Assembly: GCF_001638985.1 (NCBI RefSeq)
Contig: NW_017265135.1
Span: 1,479,223 to 1,543,222, forward strand
Direction: 5' to 3'
Length of the DNA: 64,000 nt
From: Phycomyces blakesleeanus NRRL 1555(-)
Lineage: Eukaryota > Mucoromycota > Mucoromycetes > Mucorales > Phycomycetaceae
The notes under the pieces are model-generated. The model saw nothing but the letters and a program-made list of their open reading frames with translations, had not been told where the DNA came from and did not search any database. The translations under genes and the position numbers were made by a program. Each line of letters opens with the position of its first letter. Within the stretch, counting starts at the first letter, position 1. This document shows positions 47,494-58,058 of this stretch, in pieces.

Positions 47494-48900
47494 TTATGAT
47501 GCTGTCTTGTTTCGAACAAGGCTGTAAAGGTGCGCTTGGTCCACATTGGAGCATTGTAATAAGGTTGAGAGGACGGGGACTAATTGATGCTAGAGTCATT
47601 GGGAATGTGTCAGTTGAGATACGTCAGACCACCTTCTTCGCTTACCCTCGTCTGTTTCTTTTCTAGGAATGTTAATATAACATTGCGTAGATATTCTACA
47701 TTAACCACCTCTCGGCGATTGCGCGATATTTTACGAATCTCATCACGTAATGTCTAACAAACAAACCAACAAACAAACAAATTAATAAATGAATTCAAGT
47801 CAATAACCTAATCCCCAGATTAACTCTATCATTTATCAAATTTAGCGAGGGTAGTTAGTTTATTAAATCTTACCTTGTTTATTGTTCGAAGATGCTGTTC
47901 ACGCACTTTTGACTGATCTAACATCTCGTTATGCTCATCTTCCCTTGCTTGATGTAATGTCTATAATATTTGTATATGTATTTAAATTAATAAAATTGAA
48001 AAAAAATGTGGCAATAAACAAGGGATTAATATCAAATAATATTATAAAAAAAAATGAGCCTACCAGGAGCTTTAATTTTTCTTCGTATGCATTTTTCCAA
48101 TGAGCATGAGATTTCACTTCATTCTCCAAGCGTTGTTCAAGAACTGAATATTGCTCTAAATTCATTTGATATTTTTGCTGGAGTGCCTTTTGCAACTTCT
48201 CAAGTGCTTCTATTTTGGACGTGTCGGACTGAACTATCTTGGGACTCCAGGTCTGCTGTTGCCTTAAACCCTCAATCTCCTTTTTCAGCACTTCCACTCT
48301 GATCTCTGCTTGCTCGAGTGCATTCTCGGATGACTTCCAATGACTCTCCAGTCTTTCTCCACGCTCATGTTCTACCTTTAGTGTCTGTCGAAGGACTCTA
48401 TTTTCGTCCTTTGCTTGGTCAAACTCGTCTTGGATCAGCTTTTGGGATTCGTTTAAACGACCGAGTGTGTCTTGACAGTCCTTCAGCTGAGTCGTTAGCT
48501 GTTTTACTTGATCTGTGAGCTCAATTACATTTTGGGCGTCCCTGGAATGAATTTCGGCCGCCTTTTCATGCTCAACTAGAGAAGCTGTGGCTCGGGAAAG
48601 GAGGGTCTCTAATTGGAGGATTTTGTCCCCTTGGCTTTGTTTGTGCTCTTGTGATTCATCAATCGATTGTGATGGTAGATCTGGACTGTGATCTGAATTG
48701 TTTAGTTTACTGGAGAGAATTGCGATCTGTTCCCGAGCATGCTGAAGGTCTTGTCTGGCCATGTCTGCCTCTTGTACGAAATGGAGAACATTCTTTTTTG
48801 ATTCCTCTCTCTCCATTCGAAGTTCTTCAATCTCATTACCCAGACGAGACAACTCTTCCTGTAGTCGCTGTTTGCTGTAGTTCTGTTTCTTGTTCACCAT
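47494..48900 (-). CDS. GRIP-domain golgin, 4 exons
   Basis: Exons 48064-48900, 47874-47960, 47646-47753 and 47494-47589, all in phase 0, give 375 residues. Residues 1-300 are almost continuous coiled coil (for example LQEELSRLGNEIEELRMERE and EVLKKEIEGLRQQQ). The C-terminus is a GRIP domain visible only after splicing: REVVNVEYLRNVILTFLEKK followed by HQLVPVLSTLLQCSNVD. It keeps the invariant Tyr (VEYLRN) that contacts Arl1 GTPase in known GRIP domains. Golgins of this type (yeast Imh1) are recruited to the trans-Golgi by Arl1 and tether vesicles. The protein is shorter than Imh1, and no other domain is seen. Confidence 0.85.
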
Positions 48901-49263
48901 GGTAGTAGCAATAGAGATATGTAATATGTATTATGCGTAATAGTAGCGAATAATTGTGGTATATATTTTGAATTAAAACAAAGAAAGAAAAAGAATAAAG
49001 GGGTAAAAATAAGGCTTATTGTTCGTCCAAGGTAGGAAATCAAGGATTTATCTTATAAATAAATAAAATATATCAATGTATATATATATATGTATATATT
49101 TAGTAGAGGTCGGAATGGCACGCGTTTGTCAAACATCAAGAAACTCTGTGATCCATTGAATATGTATTGAATAACCGCTATTGTAGTGTGTGTATTATGT
49201 ATGTATGTATGTGTATATGTGTAGGTGTGTGTATATAGATGTGCGTAGGGATGATAAGTATAT
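48901..49263. other. Intergenic region
   Basis: About 360 bp that holds the golgin promoter and the 3' flank of the mannosyltransferase gene. It contains TA- and GT-rich tracts (49195-49230). No gene. Confidence 0.5.
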
Positions 49264-50726
49264 TTAGTCCTTGGGCCAAAGGCATGTATAATCCTCAGAA
49301 CGAACACCCTGAGAATATGCATCGTCGACGGCTTTATTCCAGGCAAATTGCTCTTCTAGCGTCTGTGTATTTGTTGGGGTATTGAAGAGACGATAGAAAG
49401 GTTGAAGAAGTCGAATGATACTATGAGCGTACCAGTAATGGAAAGTATCGTAGGAAACCTGGATATTTTTTTAAATTTTTAGAAAAATTGCCATCTTTTT
49501 TTTTCCACCTTGTGATTTCCATATTTAATTATTATTTATTTTACACATATCTACCTTGATGCGGGGGTTGATGTATATGCGTGTATAGTTTAGTGAACGC
49601 AGATCAGTATGTACTAAGCAACATTCAGATGCCTCCACAGGTGGTCCTGGTTCCTTGGGGATAATGGCACGAAAAGAAATCTTGTTCTATTATAAATATG
49701 AGTAAAGAATCATCAAAGACCCCTACCAGCCCACCAATCCATATCCACATCCATAGACATATATCATATTCATATCAACTTTTACGCTCATAAAATACAT
49801 ACCTCGAGAAAGGGCTTTGCATTGAGAGCAATCATGCCATTCCAACAACTGTAAACCGGAATTGGCTTTTCCTCATAAAGTAGTTTTCTACTGGGCTTGT
49901 GGGAAAAATAAGGATAGTTACCCGACCCAACCCAGCCTCCATCTGCCTCGCGCGTAGCAAAAGTATCATAGAATTCTCCAAAAAAGTCCATCGCACACAT
50001 TGCGTCGTATTCCCCATCATATGTCTCTAGCAATTCAATTGCATCTGATGCCTTAAAGATGATGTCATTTAGAAACAATATCTTATCTGGCTTGGGATCT
50101 TGATCCAGCAGAGGCTCGAGTAAATAGTTACGAAGGCCAGCCAGGGCAACTATACGTCTTGCATTTTCATCTTTCTCGACTGTACTTGTCACGATTCGAT
50201 GAGGGATCTGCAGAAGATTCAGATGCTGATCGTACTTTTCTAAAATTGACTTTGTGCGATCTTGGCTTCCTATGAAAAATTGTTGAGATGACAAGATTTG
50301 TAATAATAGTAATAGTAGTAATAGTAGTAATAGTAGTAGTATAATGCCTACCATTCTCATAGATGGAAAGATAGACATTAGATGCACCAAGCCATTTGAT
50401 GAGCTGATTGACTTGGGTAATCCAGTGATCTAGTATCTCTTCATTGTTATATATGTTGGCTGCGATGAACACAACAGGTTTTCGTGCGGGTGGAGATTCA
50501 AGGTTCAGTCTATTTAAACTATTGACATTACCGTAAAAATAATTATAAATACATGAATACATAAATAAATAAAATAAAGTAAATTATTATTATGCTATTG
50601 TATGCTTGTGTACACATACCGCTCAGGTGCAGATGAATAGAAATACAGTGGATATGCCAAAAATACCACAAAGAAAATAATGAGTCCCAGACGTCGTCTA
50701 GTATAAAGACGTCTTGAATGGAACAT
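49264..50726 (-). CDS. CAP59/CMT1-type alpha-1,3-mannosyltransferase, 5 exons
   Basis: Exons 50620-50726, 50352-50518, 49803-50269, 49555-49686 and 49264-49458 give 355 residues. The N-terminus is a type II signal anchor: basic RRLYTRRRLG followed by LIIFFVVFLAYPLYFY. The lumenal part matches the cryptococcal CAP59/CMT1 family: KPVVFIAANIYNNEEILDHW, WLGASNVYLSIYENGSQDRT, KILFLNDIIFKASDAIELL, then DGEYDAMCAMDFFGEFYDTF and PVYSCWNGMIALNAKPFLE. In Cryptococcus these enzymes are needed for capsule glucuronoxylomannan and transfer alpha-1,3-mannose. Non-capsulated fungi including Mucorales also carry them, probably for wall or glycolipid mannans. An intron between exons 2 and 3 holds TAG/TAA-type triplet repeats (50299-50340). 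The acidic LND and MDFFGEF are candidate catalytic and metal-binding positions. Confidence 0.88.
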
Positions 50727-51346
50727 TAGGAGGTAAAATGCAATTGAAAAAGAAAGGCACTTGGAAGAAGAAAAAGAAACAAAAAGATATAAATAAGTTG
50801 GCTTACTGTGAGTCCCAAGGAACAGTGGAGACTCAATAACCTATTGCCTTAATTTTTCACAGGAGAAGGTATAACAAAGAAAGTGAGAAATCCTTGGCAT
50901 AATTTTAAAAACCAATTAATCTCTAGGTATACAGATAATTTTACCAATATTCTTCTATAGACCGCAACACATACACACACACACACATATATATATATGT
51001 AGATATAAGTACACCTCTTTAATATATTCTACATTAATTCTATACATTCTTATTATAAGATAAGATAAGCTTGAAATTGCACCAATTATATTTGCGGGGT
51101 GAAATACTTTAAAAATTAAGTAAAGTCATCTCTTATCTTTAATATCATATTGTACACACAGCAAGAGTTTTGAGCCGTAATTCAAGAGAATCTTTATACA
51201 CACTATTCTCTTTTGTGGTATTATTGTACCATAACAAGAAAAGAGCGCGAGAACTAGTCAGGTAGATTATTCTGGATTGTGGTATCTTAGAATATATTGA
51301 CCTACTTTGATACTATTATCCCTTCCCCCCCCAATGTTAATGTATA
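50727..51346. other. Intergenic region
   Basis: About 620 bp upstream of the mannosyltransferase gene, ending at the transposon end. CACACA and TATATA tracts at 50970-51000. No gene. Confidence 0.5.
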
Positions 51347-52501
51347 CAGGGTACTGTGAAAGCTCCTCCTAGAATTGAACATCGCAGTGTAACATCTTTT
51401 CTAAAAAAAAATGGTACAGTCAGGCTTATGGAAATTGGCGTTTTCTAAAAAATAAATGTCACAAGGTTAAATTATTTTTGGCGCAAGTTGGTAACTAAAA
51501 TTAGCCGAAGAATTGCATTTAATTGACAGATGTTTTTGGCGTTTTTTTTTGTCCTTTTTGCTTCTTTATAAAAATATAACATAACAATGACTACATTCTT
51601 TTATGAAGATGGACAAGAAAACCTTTTCAATGAACATGGAGAAAAAGTTTACGATCCAATGGAAGATGTTTTAACACAAATTGACGATCCCAATATAGTT
51701 CTTGAAACAATAACCAATCGAGAAACTTACTTGAGTGCTAAACGCCCCGAAAAAGCTACTGGTGAACCATCAGTTACGAAGCCGTTGAAATCTAGTAATT
51801 TGACTAAATCAACCAAGTCATACAGTATCTATAGTGATACGACCAGAGAATCGTTTATCGACCGTATGCTTGAGCAACCGCAAGAGCGTGGCTTAGTGGC
51901 TAAAGTTGCAAGAGAACTCAACGTGAAGTACCGTACTGCACTGAATTGGTGGTACATTTATGAAAAAATGGAAGGGGTGCCGTATAAAAATAGTGAAAAA
52001 AACAGTGGTCCAAAAAGCTCATTTACAGCTGAACATAACGAGTACATTACCAAGCTACTTGACAACGACCCTCAGATATTTGCGGACGATATAATAAATA
52101 GCTTGACTGAACAATTCGAAGGCTTCACAATTTCAAAATCGCAAATTAACAACCATTTACGTAATACTATGCTTATCACTGTAAAAAAGCCATATTTCGA
52201 ACCTGAGGTTAGAAACTCAGTAGAAAATCTCCAGACACGATTCGAATGGTTTATGAAATGGAAAGATTCTGATCTGGATTTTACAAAAAAATTGTATTTT
52301 TATAGATGAAGCCGGTTTCCACATCAACATGAGACACAATTGGGACAGATCGAAAAGTGGAAAAAAGGCCATCGTAAAGCAACCACAAACCAGAGCACCA
52401 ACACATACAATCATTGGTGCCATTCACTCCTCTAGCAATATTCACGTTGCTATCAGAAAACCACCACCAAAAAAAGAAATTGAGGCTGCTAAAAAAAAAA
52501 A
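51347..52501 (+). mobile_element. Tc1/mariner-type transposon, left part only
   Basis: A terminal sequence CAGGGTACTGTGAAAGCTCC begins right after a TA dinucleotide (51345-51346), as expected for a TA-target Tc1/mariner element. The transposase frame follows 240 bp downstream. Its matching inverted end (GGAGCTTTCACAGTACCCTG) was not found downstream to 58000. The element breaks off at an A-rich stretch (52490-52500), where LINE sequence begins. Confidence 0.7.
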
Positions 52502-52511
52502 GAGCAGTAAC
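51587..52511 (+). pseudogene. Tc1/mariner (DDE) transposase, frameshifted and truncated
   Basis: The first frame (51587-52309) encodes an N-terminal region and a helix-turn-helix segment: KVARELNVKYRTALNWWYIY, NSGPKSSFTAEHNEYITKLL and ISKSQINNHLRN. The protein continues in another frame with IFIDEAGFHINMRHNWDRSK, whose FIDEAGF holds the first catalytic Asp of the DDE triad, then GKKAIVKQPQTRAPTHTIIG. The two frames are separated by a run of seven A (52284-52290), one base too long for the expected reading. The sequence ends in a poly(A)-like stretch before the second and third catalytic acids. It therefore cannot encode a full transposase. Confidence 0.8.
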
Positions 52512-53337
52512 TGAGATTAGTGGAGAGAATACCTTTTTCGATGGCACTGGCAGTGTCCTCCTTGAACGACCCAACCCACCAGCTCAGCAAGTCGCTAAGC
52601 TTGCCTACGAGATTTCTTACAACGACAACACTACCATCCTTGGAGAATGGGCACATATGGGCTCCCATTGCAAATACTGCAAACAAATGGGCCACGACAT
52701 CGATGCCTGCCCTGCACGCTCTTCAGAAACACGCACCTGTCACAGCTGCAACAAGCCTGGCCATTTGCAAGCTAACTGTCCCCACGTCTCCGAACCTGCT
52801 CGTAGGTCAGCAACCACTAACAAACGCTCTCGCCACCTCAACCGTGTTCCTCACCAGGATCGCATTGTGCTGCCCCGCCCCCTGACAACTAATCTCCCCA
52901 CTGGTACATCTGCGGATTCCATCCACAATCCGGCTAACAAAGCTTCATCTTCTCTTCTGCCGATTGAACCACAACGCAAAGCCAAGGTAGTCAACCATGC
53001 TGAAGAGGAAACACCATCCGACAACACCGCCTATATTGTAGATCCTGAAGACGACACAATGCTCGACGCCCTTCCAGAACAGGTAAATTCTGACAAAGCC
53101 CAATTGCAACAGGAGCCTGAGAAGGCCGCCGATGAGTAGGCTCTCCTGGAGGCTATTCAGGCTACTGAAACTGAAAGAGTACGTCGTCTTACCCGACATA
53201 CGCCCAACCGCAACACGAGACGCAGTCTTTCCACGTCCCCCACACGCAGGAACACTGCCTCTCGTAACTCTTCGCTCTCCCCTCCACCCCGGTTCACCCG
53301 TCAAGCCCTCGGCGCAGAGGCCAAATCTAACCAATGA
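52502..53337 (+). CDS. LINE ORF1, 5'-truncated, internal TAG
   Basis: Gag-like nucleic-acid-binding protein. Two CCHC zinc knuckles are intact: CKYCKQMGHDIDAC and CHSCNKPGHLQANC, both C-x2-C-x4-H-x4-C. The N-terminus is missing, and the frame runs upstream into transposon sequence. At 53137-53139 the frame meets TAG, but the same frame continues for 65 codons with a basic Arg/Ser/Pro-rich tail (RRLTRHTPNRNTRRSLSTSP) up to a TGA at 53335-53337. That TGA overlaps the ORF2 ATG as ATGA. The tail therefore probably belongs to ORF1 and the TAG is a premature stop, or is read through. Confidence 0.75.
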
Positions 53338-56300
53338 TTACCATTGGAACTATGAACTGCAGAGGCCTCTCCAAGGTGGGACGACCCGAAACACGCTCAT
53401 TATTTATACGCCACTTACGTTCGAAGGGAATTGATCTCCTCGCCCTTCAAGAAACCCATGCCCACTCTATTGCTCTTCAAGACACATTTACTATGCAATT
53501 CCAATCTTCTTCTTCTCTTTGGTCTCCTCATTGTGGACTTGTATGCCTTTCAAAAGATATTATGCTTACTGATCCATTGTTTAGTATATGCGGCCGCTGC
53601 ATCACTGCTACGGTATCTCACGCACAGTCTATGTTCAACTCTTTCCGTATCTGTGTCATTTATGCTCCCGCTACTTATCGCGAACGACATTCGTTCCTCA
53701 CCTCTCTTCTTCACAATCCTCTCTTGATACCCGCGTCACCCACTAATATGATTCTATTGGGCGACCTCAATCACTCACTCACTACTACCACCGCCCATAG
53801 CACTCCACCTCGCCCATGGCTTCAATTTCTCACCGACCGCCTTGTGGACTGTGTGACTCCCACCGGCAAGGTACCTCAACCTACCTTTCACCGTGGGACA
53901 TCATCCTCCACAATTGACTACATATTCGCCTCCTCCGACCTTGCTTCTTGTGCCACCTCACACTCGGTGGAATATATACACTCACAATGGTCTGACCATT
54001 GTCTGGTCACAGTCGTACTCTCCCTTCCTTCTTCTCGGACCAGTGGTAAAGGCCTTTGGCGGGCGAACCCTCGCCTTGCTCAGCTCACTTCCTTCCAGGA
54101 CGAACTTTCTGTCTTTCTTCACACCTTCGTTCCCACTCTCCCCGCCTCCAATTCCCCACAGACAAACTGGGATTTAGTCAAGTCTGAAGTGACTAGATTC
54201 ATTAAACGTTTCTCTCGTCGAATCTCACCTTCCCTGTCCACTCTAGAAGCACAACTTCAAAGTCGGCGTGATAAGTTGATTCTTCGGTTTCGCCATCAAC
54301 CCGCCCAGAACTTTCAGCTTCCTGTAATCGAACGCAAGCTCCAACAGGTTCAACTGGAACGCGTAGAAATTCTTGCTCTCCGGGCTGGCCGACAATGGCG
54401 CGAACAGGGTGAAACCTCTGCCGGTTTCCTTAAACGCACCGTTGCTACACGTCAGTCCAAAAAACTCATCACCAGCCTACGCCATCCTGTTACCGACTAT
54501 CTTTGCACTGAGCCTGACAGCATGACGGAGGCTGCTGCCGCCTTCTATGAGACTCTCTACTCTCCTGAGCCCATCACTTCTGCTGCTGTTGACGATCTTC
54601 TCCAGAATCTTCCTGACAATCTTGCCCTCACTGATCTCACTCAACATTGCCTCACTCGCAAATTTTCCCTCGACACTATTCGTCAAGGTGCCTCTCGATC
54701 CCCCAATGCCAGTAGCCCTGGTCCTGACGGATTGCCATACGAGATTCTACGACTCATACTTGACCACCCCGAATGCTCCACTCTTGTCTCGCGTGTATAT
54801 AACGAAGCTTTGTTGGATGGTGTCTTTCCCCCCACTTGGATGTCCACCTGCGTGTGTCTTCTCCCGAAAAAAGGCGACCTTACCTCCCTTCGGAATTGGC
54901 GACCCGTCGCACTTATCAACACTGATGCTAAGGTCTTCACTCGTCTTCTTAACTCTCGTTTGATCCCTGTTGCCACTCCTCTTGTCACTCCCTACCAAAC
55001 TGGCTTTGTTCAAGGACGATTTATTGCTGATAATGAGATGCTCACCCGGATGGTCATGGCTCAGGCACTTCAGGAAAGCTCGACTGGAGTGGGTCTTCTT
55101 CTTGATCAGGAGAAAGCGTACGACCGAGTCCACCCAGAATACTTGCGCCGAGTTCTCGATCACTTTCGCTTTCCTAAATCTATAATAACTTGTATCACCC
55201 AATTGTTTTTCTCTACACAGATTCAGATCAACGTTAATGGCTTCCTATCTCGCCCTCTCACACAATTGCGTGGCCTCCGTCAAGGCGACCCTCTCTCTCC
55301 CATCTTGTTCAATTTGGCTTTTGAACCTTTGTTGCGACGGGTTATAAGTGATCAATCCTTCCTCGGTTTTCGACCTTCTGTCCCTGATAATGTGGCTACT
55401 ATTCCTCCTATTAAACTTCTAGCTTATGCCGACGATCTTCTGGTATTTCTCCCAGATCCGGCTCACCTTGCTCGACTCCACACACATCTCACCACCTATT
55501 CCGCTGCGTCCAATGCGCGTATCAACCTCCACAAAACGCAAGCTTTCTCACTATCTGGTAGTCCTCTCCCCGATTGGACCTCCACCCTCCGTCGTCATAA
55601 CATTACCGATTGGCATGACCGCACCTCGCCCGCACCTCTCCGTTATCTTGGCTTTCCGTTGATTCACTCCAAGGCTCAACGGGACTCGTTCTGCTCATCT
55701 CTTCTCCAAAGGATTGAGGACAGCTGCAATCTTCACTCATCTCGCTGTCTCTCCTTTCGGGGTAAAGCCACCGTTCTAACATCTCTCATACTCTCTCAGC
55801 TTTGGCATGTTTTGCGTGTGGTCTCTCTACCTATGTCCTTCTTTCAGAAGATCAGGTCCATCATGGGTAGCTTCCTTCAACGTGGCACCTTCCCCCCGAT
55901 TTCTTTGGATACTTTCTGCCTCCCACGCATGCAAGGTGGACTTGGTATCATCGATCCTAAGACGCAGCAGAGCGCTCTACAACTTCGTTGGCTTCAACCT
56001 ATCGTCCGCGCTCCTCGGTCCCCACCTGGTTTGGTCCCGCGCTGGATGTCCGGATTGTTACATGCTTCACTTCCATCTCTTTCTCCCCTATTTCCCCTTC
56101 TATTTCCAAGTATGCGTCCTTCTGGATGGCGGGATCTTACCTCTCCTCTACATTTAGCCTTCACTGCCATTGACCATCTGCCGCACAACTTTGATAATGT
56201 TGTGGTAAATTCGACTACTTGCCTTGCTTTGCCTCTCTCAGCGGTCACCATTGTCCCTGCTTCCCAAGCACGCTTCCCCCCATCTTGGCAAGATCTTTTG

Positions 56301-57119
56301 GTTTCCCACCTCTACACCTTTGACCCTGCCCTGGCGTCGCTACGGTCTATTTCCATCACCAGCAGCCATCCACGCTCTCGTGTTATTCATAAGTTCCTTG
56401 GCCGAGTTCAACTCAACACTCTCACATTACATTCGATAATCGTTCGTGCTTGTTGCTCTCCTCGTGAACTGACCGAACAATATCCGTCTCTGCTCGTTCA
56501 AGATGGCACATCAATTGACTTGTTCCCTTTCTTTAATGCGCTCGTACCTTCTCAGACTTGGGCACGCCTTTCCACACGCACTTTCCGCGGGCTGTGCTCC
56601 CACCATCTCGTCCGTGCCCGCTATTTCGATCCCCCTCGTGGCTCTCGTCATTGGCGGAAATTTTGGTCTTTCCCCCTTCCCCTGGTGGCTCGTAACATTT
56701 GGTTTCGTGGTCTACACGACAAGATTTCTTGCCGAGCCCGTCTTCACTCTTTGCTTCCTCTCGCCTTTCCCTCTCCTACCTGCTCTATTTGCTCTCTCTC
56801 CTCCGACTCCCAAGACCACTTCTTCTTCACTTGTCCTCTCAAAAACGCGGTGTGGATCGGCATGTGGCTGGAATTCTTTGGCACAATACCTACCCCAACC
56901 GCACTACACAACGCTTTTCACTTCTTCTCTTTTCCCTCTTTCTTAAACTCTTCTATTCCCCCTTCTACCGTCTTTGGATGCACCCCCCTTGCGATATGGC
57001 GTCACCACTGGACTTTCATTTTTGACGATTCACCATTTGTTCCTTCTGCTGTTGTTGGTACGGCTCGCAAGACCCTAACCCGCATTTGCCAAGAATTAGA
57101 CCTCAATCCTCTCTTTTAA
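53334..57119 (+). CDS. LINE ORF2: AP endonuclease, reverse transcriptase, zf-RVT (1,261 aa)
   Basis: A single uninterrupted frame. The N-terminal ~240 residues form an exonuclease-endonuclease-phosphatase domain with TMNCRGLSK, LALQETHAH (catalytic Glu), MILLGDLNHS, STIDYIFASSDL and WSDHCLV (the SDH end motif). The reverse transcriptase follows with SSPGPDGLPYEIL, NWRPVALINTDAK, LLLDQEKAYDRVHPEYL, LRGLRQGDPLSPILFN and the catalytic KLLAYADDLLVFL. Near the C-terminus CRARLHSLLPLAFPSPTCSI and DHFFFTCPLKNAVW form a zf-RVT type zinc region. All catalytic motifs are intact, so the element may still be active in target-primed reverse transcription. The start ATG overlaps the ORF1 terminator as ATGA, suggesting termination-reinitiation. 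No RNase H domain was noticed. Confidence 0.92.
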   Translation: MITIGTMNCRGLSKVGRPETRSLFIRHLRSKGIDLLALQETHAHSIALQDTFTMQFQSSSSLWSPHCGLVCLSKDIMLTDPLFSICGRCITATVSHAQSMFNSFRICVIYAPATYRERHSFLTSLLHNPLLIPASPTNMILLGDLNHSLTTTTAHSTPPRPWLQFLTDRLVDCVTPTGKVPQPTFHRGTSSSTIDYIFASSDLASCATSHSVEYIHSQWSDHCLVTVVLSLPSSRTSGKGLWRANPRLAQLTSFQDELSVFLHTFVPTLPASNSPQTNWDLVKSEVTRFIKRFSRRISPSLSTLEAQLQSRRDKLILRFRHQPAQNFQLPVIERKLQQVQLERVEILALRAGRQWREQGETSAGFLKRTVATRQSKKLITSLRHPVTDYLCTEPDSMTEAAAAFYETLYSPEPITSAAVDDLLQNLPDNLALTDLTQHCLTRKFSLDTIRQGASRSPNASSPGPDGLPYEILRLILDHPECSTLVSRVYNEALLDGVFPPTWMSTCVCLLPKKGDLTSLRNWRPVALINTDAKVFTRLLNSRLIPVATPLVTPYQTGFVQGRFIADNEMLTRMVMAQALQESSTGVGLLLDQEKAYDRVHPEYLRRVLDHFRFPKSIITCITQLFFSTQIQINVNGFLSRPLTQLRGLRQGDPLSPILFNLAFEPLLRRVISDQSFLGFRPSVPDNVATIPPIKLLAYADDLLVFLPDPAHLARLHTHLTTYSAASNARINLHKTQAFSLSGSPLPDWTSTLRRHNITDWHDRTSPAPLRYLGFPLIHSKAQRDSFCSSLLQRIEDSCNLHSSRCLSFRGKATVLTSLILSQLWHVLRVVSLPMSFFQKIRSIMGSFLQRGTFPPISLDTFCLPRMQGGLGIIDPKTQQSALQLRWLQPIVRAPRSPPGLVPRWMSGLLHASLPSLSPLFPLLFPSMRPSGWRDLTSPLHLAFTAIDHLPHNFDNVVVNSTTCLALPLSAVTIVPASQARFPPSWQDLLVSHLYTFDPALASLRSISITSSHPRSRVIHKFLGRVQLNTLTLHSIIVRACCSPRELTEQYPSLLVQDGTSIDLFPFFNALVPSQTWARLSTRTFRGLCSHHLVRARYFDPPRGSRHWRKFWSFPLPLVARNIWFRGLHDKISCRARLHSLLPLAFPSPTCSICSLSSDSQDHFFFTCPLKNAVWIGMWLEFFGTIPTPTALHNAFHFFSFPSFLNSSIPPSTVFGCTPLAIWRHHWTFIFDDSPFVPSAVVGTARKTLTRICQELDLNPLF

Positions 57120-57141
57120 AACTTATACTTATACTTATTAT

Positions 57142-58058
57142 AATTAACAAAAACAAAAACCCCCAAAAACATTGAAAAAGCTAGAAAACCCTCCAAACAA
57201 ATGCTGTGATCACTCTTTTGATTATCTTCTTTTGAGTGTCACCAGACCCCCCAAGCCTAATAAAATGCTTCTTACAAACCCTATATTAAAGGTACCGAAT
57301 AAATAAAGAACATTCAGTTTAACCTACTATTGTCTATATTACACAACATTGCACCCTAGAATAAAGGAACACGTCCATTAATTTAAGTTTATTGCTTTTT
57401 TTATTTAATTAAATTAAGTAAAATTTGTAGAATTGAATTCACAAGAATATTAAACGAAGAACAAGTAGACAATAAGCGAGTTGTTAAAACATAAACACCG
57501 GCTTTATATTTTAAGAAAGGCTTTAATTTAAAGATAATGAATCTCTTTGCTCCCAATAAACAATACAAGCAAAATTAAGGATAATCAATAAAGATCAAAG
57601 CGATACATTTATTGATTATACTCCTTGATACGTTGTCACTGCAGTAGTGTATATATTACCGCACCTTTTATTTTACATCAGAGAAACACCATTGTTACAA
57701 AGCTTAAATTTGCTATAAAAATGCTTCGAGAGTTTAGACAAAATGGATCTAATAATTTTATCTCAATAAAGTTTAGTCCTTGAAATAAGAGATAAGAAAC
57801 AGCGGTGCCTCATGTAGTCTCATCTATTATATTGCAGTTTCTGCTTTGTTCTGTTTTGTTATAAAAAATAATGTCGTCAAGATATTCAAAATGTAGTATT
57901 CAATCTTTGTAGATAAAGATGGAATATTATCTAACAACAATCGAATATCTTATACCTATACGTATATATATAAGTGTATAAGAACAAAAAACTTTCAAGA
58001 ATATACATTATATGTTACTTTCTTTTTGATTAACAAGAGAAGAAGAAAACAACAGAAA
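57142..58058. other. Intergenic region after the LINE
   Basis: About 920 bp of AT-rich DNA between the LINE and the second Hsp70-like gene. I searched it by eye for the second half of the Tc1 transposase and its right inverted end and found neither. A polypurine/poly(A) stretch follows the LINE (57149-57180). Confidence 0.5.

Larger units (their letters stand above)
52502..57141 (+). mobile_element. LINE (non-LTR retrotransposon), 5'-truncated
   Basis: About 4.6 kb containing an ORF1 with zinc knuckles and an ORF2 with AP endonuclease and reverse transcriptase. The 5' edge is placed where ORF1-type sequence replaces transposase sequence, after the A run. The 3' edge is placed after the short tandem (ACTTAT)-like repeat 57120-57141. 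Base composition is far richer in C than the host DNA and the element has no introns. No target-site duplication could be identified. Domain order (APE, RT, zf-RVT) resembles L1/Tx1-like elements. Confidence 0.88.

Noticed and set aside
53431..57025. Many 70-150 codon frames in both strands inside the LINE
   Set aside because: Shadows of ORF2; the C/T-rich composition produces few stops in the other frames.
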